Shown here piece by piece: positions 59,001 to 64,000 of a stretch of 64,000 bases of DNA (its first letter is position 1; every line of letters starts with the position of its first letter). The notes under the pieces are model-generated. The model searched no databases and was not told where the DNA came from. It saw only the letters and a program-made list of their open reading frames with translations. The stretch lies in NCBI GenBank assembly GCA_963821755.1, contig CAWGEX010000005.1, positions 930,001 to 994,000 of the forward strand, given 5' to 3'. A program made the translations under genes and the position numbers. The stretch comes from Bog-473 sp963821755 (GTDB taxonomy: Bacteria; Actinomycetota; Acidimicrobiia; Acidimicrobiales; RAAP-2).

Positions 59001-62000
59001 CGGCTCGATCATCGCGGCCAGCGTGGCCGAGTTCCTGGCCGCCCCGCTCAACCAGTCCGTGCTGGCGCGCTTGCGGGCGGCCGGAGTCGCCACCGAAGAG
59101 CCCGGCGGTGCGACGGCGCCGGCCGGAGGCGCCGGGGCAGACGGCACGGCATCGCCCGGAACCCTCCAGGGCAAGGCGGTGGTGGTGACGGGCGCGGTGA
59201 CCGGCTACACCCGCGAGGGGGCCGAGGAGGCGATCATGGCCCGGGGCGGCAAGTCCCCGGGCAGCGTGTCGAAGAAGACGTTCGCCTTGGTCGTGGGCGA
59301 CGCCCCCGGGGCCAGCAAGCTCAAGAAGGCCGAGGAATTGGCAATCCCCATTGTGCCGGCCGAGGGCTTCGAATCGCTGCTCGAATCGGGTGAGCTACCG
59401 AATTAGCCGCCGATTGATCGGCGGAGTGTCCACCGGCACCGCCCATTTGATCACTAGCCTGTGATTGCCCTAATGCCCCAAATTTCTGATTCCATCGGCC
59501 GGGTCCTTGGGACGCGGTACCGTCTGCTCTCCGCGCTCGGCACCGGCGCTTCGGCGCACGTCTTCCTCGCTGAGGACGTGTCCTTGCAGCGCCATGTCGC
59601 CGTCAAGGTCCTGCTTCCGGGGTTGGCTTCGGACACCTCGTTCTTGAAACGCTTCGGTGCCGAGGCCCGATCGGTCGCCTCGCTCAACCACCCCCACATC
59701 CTGCGCGTGTTCGACTGGGGTGAGGACACCGATGGCCCGTATCTCGTCACGGAGTACCTCGGCGGGGGCTCGTTGCGCGACCTCCTCGACCGCGGCGTAC
59801 GGCTGAGCCACTCGCAGGCCGCCCAGTTGGGGGCCGAGGTGGCGCAGGGTCTGGCCTACGCCCACTCCCGGAGCCTGGTGCACCGCGACATCAAGCCGGC
59901 GAACCTCCTCTTCGACGAGGAGGGCCGGGTGCGCGTGGCCGACTTCGGCGTGGCCCGGGCCCTGGCCGAAGCGGCCTGGACCGAACCGGCGGGGGCGATG
60001 GTCGGCACGGCCCGCTATGCCTCCCCCGAGTCGGCCGAGGGGAAGAAGGTGGACGGACGGGCCGACGTGTACTCGTTGGCCCTGGTGCTCTACGAGGCGG
60101 TCACCGGCACCGTGCCCTTCGTGGCGGACACGACGATGGGCACCCTGATGGCGCGGGTCGGGGTTCCGTTGCCCCCCAATGCGGCGCTCGGGCCATTGGA
60201 CGAGGTGCTGTCGCGGGCGGCGGCACCCGAGGTGGAGGATCGCCTGGACGCCGCCGGCCTGGCCGCCCGACTGGGCGCGTTGGCCAGTGCCCTGCCGAGC
60301 CCCCAGCCCCTTCCCCTCCACCCTCCCCGACACGAGGAGCCACTGCCCATGAACGGGTTCCGCCCGCCCGTTCTGGCCGACCAGACCCAGGTGGCGGTGC
60401 CGATGGTGCCGATCGCGCCGGTTGGGACCAGGGCCGGACCGGGCGAGGTCTTCGATGCCGAGCTGGTCGACGACAAGAAGCGCCGACGTAAGGCGGCGGG
60501 CGGGGGGACCGGCGGTGGGGTGGTCGTGGCGCCGCGCCCGCGGAGCCGCCGGAAGCGGTACTGGATCATCGGCGCCGTCATCTTGGTGCTGGCGTTGGCC
60601 GCCGGCGGCCTGGTGGCGGCCAAGAACAAGGTTTTCACCCCGTCCCATCCCGCTCCGGTCCTGGTCAACCTGACTCTGGCCAAGGCGCACGCCGCCGCCA
60701 CCAAGGACCACTTCACGCTGCGTCTCGACCACGGCATCACCTCCATCGCCGTGCCGGCCGGATCGGTGATCTCGCAGAAGCCAAAGCCGGGCACGGTGCT
60801 GAAAGAGGGATCCACGGTCTCGGTCGTCCCCTCCATCGGCCCGCCGCCGGTCACCGTCCCACCCCTGGCCGGCATGACCTGCGCCCAGGCCACCGTGGCC
60901 CTCACCGCGGCGCACCTCGTGGGGACGTGCGCGGCGCCGCAGTACAGCAGCACCGTGGCGGCGGGGGTCCTGCTCTCGTGGGCCTACGGGACGACGCCCA
61001 ACCCGACCAGCGCGCCCTACGGGTCCACCATCACGATGGTCCCCTCGCAGGGGCACGCGCCGGTACCGGTCCCCGACATCCCCCAGACGTATACGTTCGG
61101 GCAGGCCCAGGCCGCGCTCCAGGCGGTCGGACTGACCGCCGCTCAGGACCCGGAATCCAGCACGACGATCGCCTCGGGCATGGTCGTCTCGACCAACCCG
61201 GCCAGTGGCGCCATGGCTCCCTTCGGCTCCGCCGTCACCGTGACCGTCTCGACCGGGCCCCCGACGGTGGCGGTGCCCAACGTCATCGGTGAGACCATCG
61301 CCCAGGCCACGGCTACCATCCAGGCGAAGGGCCTGACCGTGGCCGGCGTGAGCGGTGATCCCAGCAAGATGGCCAAGGGCACCGATCCGGCCACCGGCAC
61401 GACGGTCCCTACGGGATCCGCGGTCACCATCCTCACCCACTGAGTCACGAGTCACGACGCCGTCATGACACTCGCTTTCGACCCTTCCTGTGACCTCTGC
61501 GAGGCGGCGCGCCTCTCGGAGTGGCACCACGAGGACGACATCTGCTGGGTCGCCGACTGCGAGGTCTGCGGCGTGCCCATGGTGGTGTGGAAGCACCATG
61601 GCCCGGTCCCGCCGGACTCCGACGTGGCCCACATGATGGAGCAGCTGAGCCTGGTGGCCGACGCCCGATTCGGCCCGGAGGGATGGTCGATCGACCGGAT
61701 CATGCGTCAGATTCCGAACCACTTCCACGCCCATGGAAGGGACCCGAATTGGTGGTTCAACCGCTTCCGTAGCACCTGAGAACGGCTGAGCCGCGTCCGG
61801 CCGCGCCAGGTCGGGCGGACGGGGGTGCCAGGTAGGGTGACGCAGGTGGAGAACCCGTCGGTGCCCCAGGTCGCGCCTTCCCTCCCCCGATCGGCGTGAG
61901 CCCGCCGACCCCACGCGACTCGGACCCGGCGGATGAACTCCCCGCCTACGAACGTGCGGATCTCCTGCTCGATCCCCAGGCCGATCCCGGTGGCGCGGGG

Positions 62001-64000
62001 CTGGGGGCGAGCGGGGCCGAGGCGTCATTCGACCCCAGTTGGCCGGTCATGTTGCGCCGTCGCGTGGTGGCGCGGGCCGAGCGAAGCCCCCGCTACCGCT
62101 GGTGGGCCCTCACCGCCCTCTTGTCCGGGTTGCTCTCTCTCAACATCACCTTCACGGTCTTCGTGGTGGCGCTGCCCACGGTCAAGGCAGACTTCCACAC
62201 CAACTTCTCGGTCCTGACGTGGGCATCGACCGGGCCACTACTGGCGTTCGGCATTGCCGCCCCGTTCTTCGGCAAGGCGGGCGACCTCTTCGGCCACCGT
62301 CGGCTGTACCTGTTCGGGCTGTTCGGCGCCATGGTCAGTGCCATCCTCACCGCGACCGCGGCCAATGTGGGCATGCTGCTCTTCGCCCGCGCCCTCGATG
62401 GCGTGCAGGGTGCCGCCACGGGCACGGCGTCGATGGCGTTGATCCTCCAGCTCTTCGCCCAGGAGGAGAGGGTCAAGGCCCTGGGTTGGTGGGCGCTGGT
62501 CGGCGCCGGGGGCCCCGTCCTCGGGGTCACGCTGGGTTCCCCGGTCATTCAATTCTTTGGATGGCGGACCCTTTTCTGGGGGCAGTTGATGCTGCTGGTC
62601 GTCGCCACCGCGGTGGTGGCGCTCATCCTCCCGTCACGTCGGAGCGCGCACCGCGGCCCGGAGGTGGAGCCCCCGGCCGACCCGTCCAACGCCGGGGCCT
62701 GGGCGGGCATGGACTGGGTGGGAAGCTGGGCCCTGGCCGGGGCCGTCACCGCAGCCATGCTGGCGCTCAGCATCGGCCCCATCGTCGGTTGGACGTCAAT
62801 CGGGGTCATCCTCTCGGGCGTCGCCGCCGCGGCCTTTGTCGTGCTCTTCGTGTGGCGGGAGTTGACCTTCGCCACGCCGCTGATCCCCACCAAGTATTGG
62901 AAGCGCCGCAACTTCGTCTTTCCCATGGGCATGCGCGGCTTCTCCAACTTCGCCTATTTCGGGGGCTTCTTCCTCTTCCCGCTTCTCATGGAGCAGGTGT
63001 ACGGCTACAGCGTCACCGAGGTTGGATTCGTCTCGGTGGCTCGACCACTCGTCTTTGCCATCAGCGCGCCCATTGCCGGCTACATGACGGTTCGCACCGG
63101 CGAGCGCTTCGCCACCGTGGCCGGTGCCGCGTCCGTGTTTATATCGATGGTGCTGTTCGCCACGCTGGGAGCGTCGCCCGGGTTGGCGCTCATCCTGGTC
63201 GCCCTGGCCCTGTCGGGCCTCGGCATGGGGATCGCCCTGCCGGCGACCTCGGCCACCATGGCCAGCGAGGTCCATGCCTCCGAGTACGGGGTGATGAGCG
63301 CGGCGCAGTTGATGGCCACCCAAGTGGGCGAGGTGGCGGGGATTCAGGTGGTCCTGACCCTGCAGGAGTCTCTGGCTCATCGGGCCGGCCTGGAAAACGT
63401 GGGGCACAGCCCGGCCCTCCTGCACAGCTTTCAGGTCGCCTTCTGGGTGGGCGCCCTGATGGCCGCGGCCGGGTTGGTGTGCGCCTTTTTCACCCGCACG
63501 GTGAGGCGGGGAGTCGAGGAGAAGAGCGTCACCCGTGTGGTGCCGGCGTGAACATGTCGTGCCAGTCTGAACATTGTGGTGCCGGCCTGAACACAGCAGC
63601 CTGACGCAGAGGAGGTTTCGAGAATGACCGAGTCCACCACCACGCTTGGGGCAATCGGCTCCCCGCCGGGCCACTACGCGCCGATCAATGGCTTGCGCCT
63701 CTACTACGAGGTCCACGGCCAGGGCCGGCCCCTGGTCCTTCTCCACGGCGGCCTGTTGACTCTCGACTTGGCCTTTGGTCCCATGATCCCGGCGTTGGCC
63801 GAGCACCATCAGGTGATCGGCATTGAACTGCAGGGGCACGGGCACACCGGTGACATCGACCGACCGATGCGGCTGGACTCCCTGGCCGATGACGTGGCGT
63901 CGCTGCTCGAACTTCTCAACCTCGATCGTGCCGATGTCTTCGGCTTCAGCGTGGGGGGGATGGTGGCGCTCACCATGGGTCTGCGCCATCCCGATCGGAT

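Overview
The window is GC-rich, densely coded DNA from an actinobacterium. Two F420-type luciferase-like oxidoreductases, acyl-CoA operons with CoA-transferase and MaoC genes, MenJ- and MenG-like menaquinone genes, DUF1707 and DUF2332 proteins and a PASTA kinase point to Actinomycetota. An Acidimicrobiia-like lineage is my inference. I see no rRNA, tRNA, CRISPR array, insertion sequence or prophage.

Layout. 0-7 kb: a truncated aminobutyraldehyde-type dehydrogenase, alanine dehydrogenase, a secreted lipase, a DUF1707/LiaF-like/class III cyclase fusion and an MFS exporter with a structured leader. 7-20.7 kb: two small unknown genes, an acyl-CoA operon (two acyl-CoA dehydrogenases, a CoA-transferase, two MaoC-like genes), a YcaQ-like glycosylase, a DinB protein, and a menaquinone-tailoring group (MenJ-like, MenG-like, a UbiA-like membrane protein). 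20.7-28.6 kb: a sparse stress region with an ECF sigma/anti-sigma pair, a secreted PF03640 protein, a flippase-like protein, FtsH and a small membrane protein. Five copies of the spaced motif GTAACCC-N7-TAT occur here and I found none elsewhere in the window; it is the best candidate for an undescribed regulon. 28.6-42 kb: a second lipid/CoA cluster (acyl-CoA synthetase, FMN hydroxyacid oxidase, F420 oxidoreductase, DUF35 plus thiolase-like pair, DUF3089 lipase), HAD phosphatases, glutathione peroxidase and an HPP protein. 42-64 kb: ileS, MarR/YceI with a palindromic operator, an FGGY kinase, a gamma-glutamyl polyamine/GABA set (GlnA-like ligase, PuuD-like hydrolase, semialdehyde dehydrogenase), a sirtuin, a CoA ligase, cysteine desulfurase, mnmA, ligA, a PASTA kinase, an MFS exporter and a truncated alpha/beta hydrolase.

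Two themes cross the window. Many genes have a TAnnnT hexamer 6-9 bases before the start codon and no Shine-Dalgarno, which suggests leaderless transcription. In at least three places this signal precedes a tiny ORF whose stop overlaps or abuts the next start. Four genes (ftsH, an acyl-CoA synthetase, ileS, a VOC protein) show apparent one-base indels, three of them in G/C-rich runs. Because ileS is essential, I read these as likely assembly errors.
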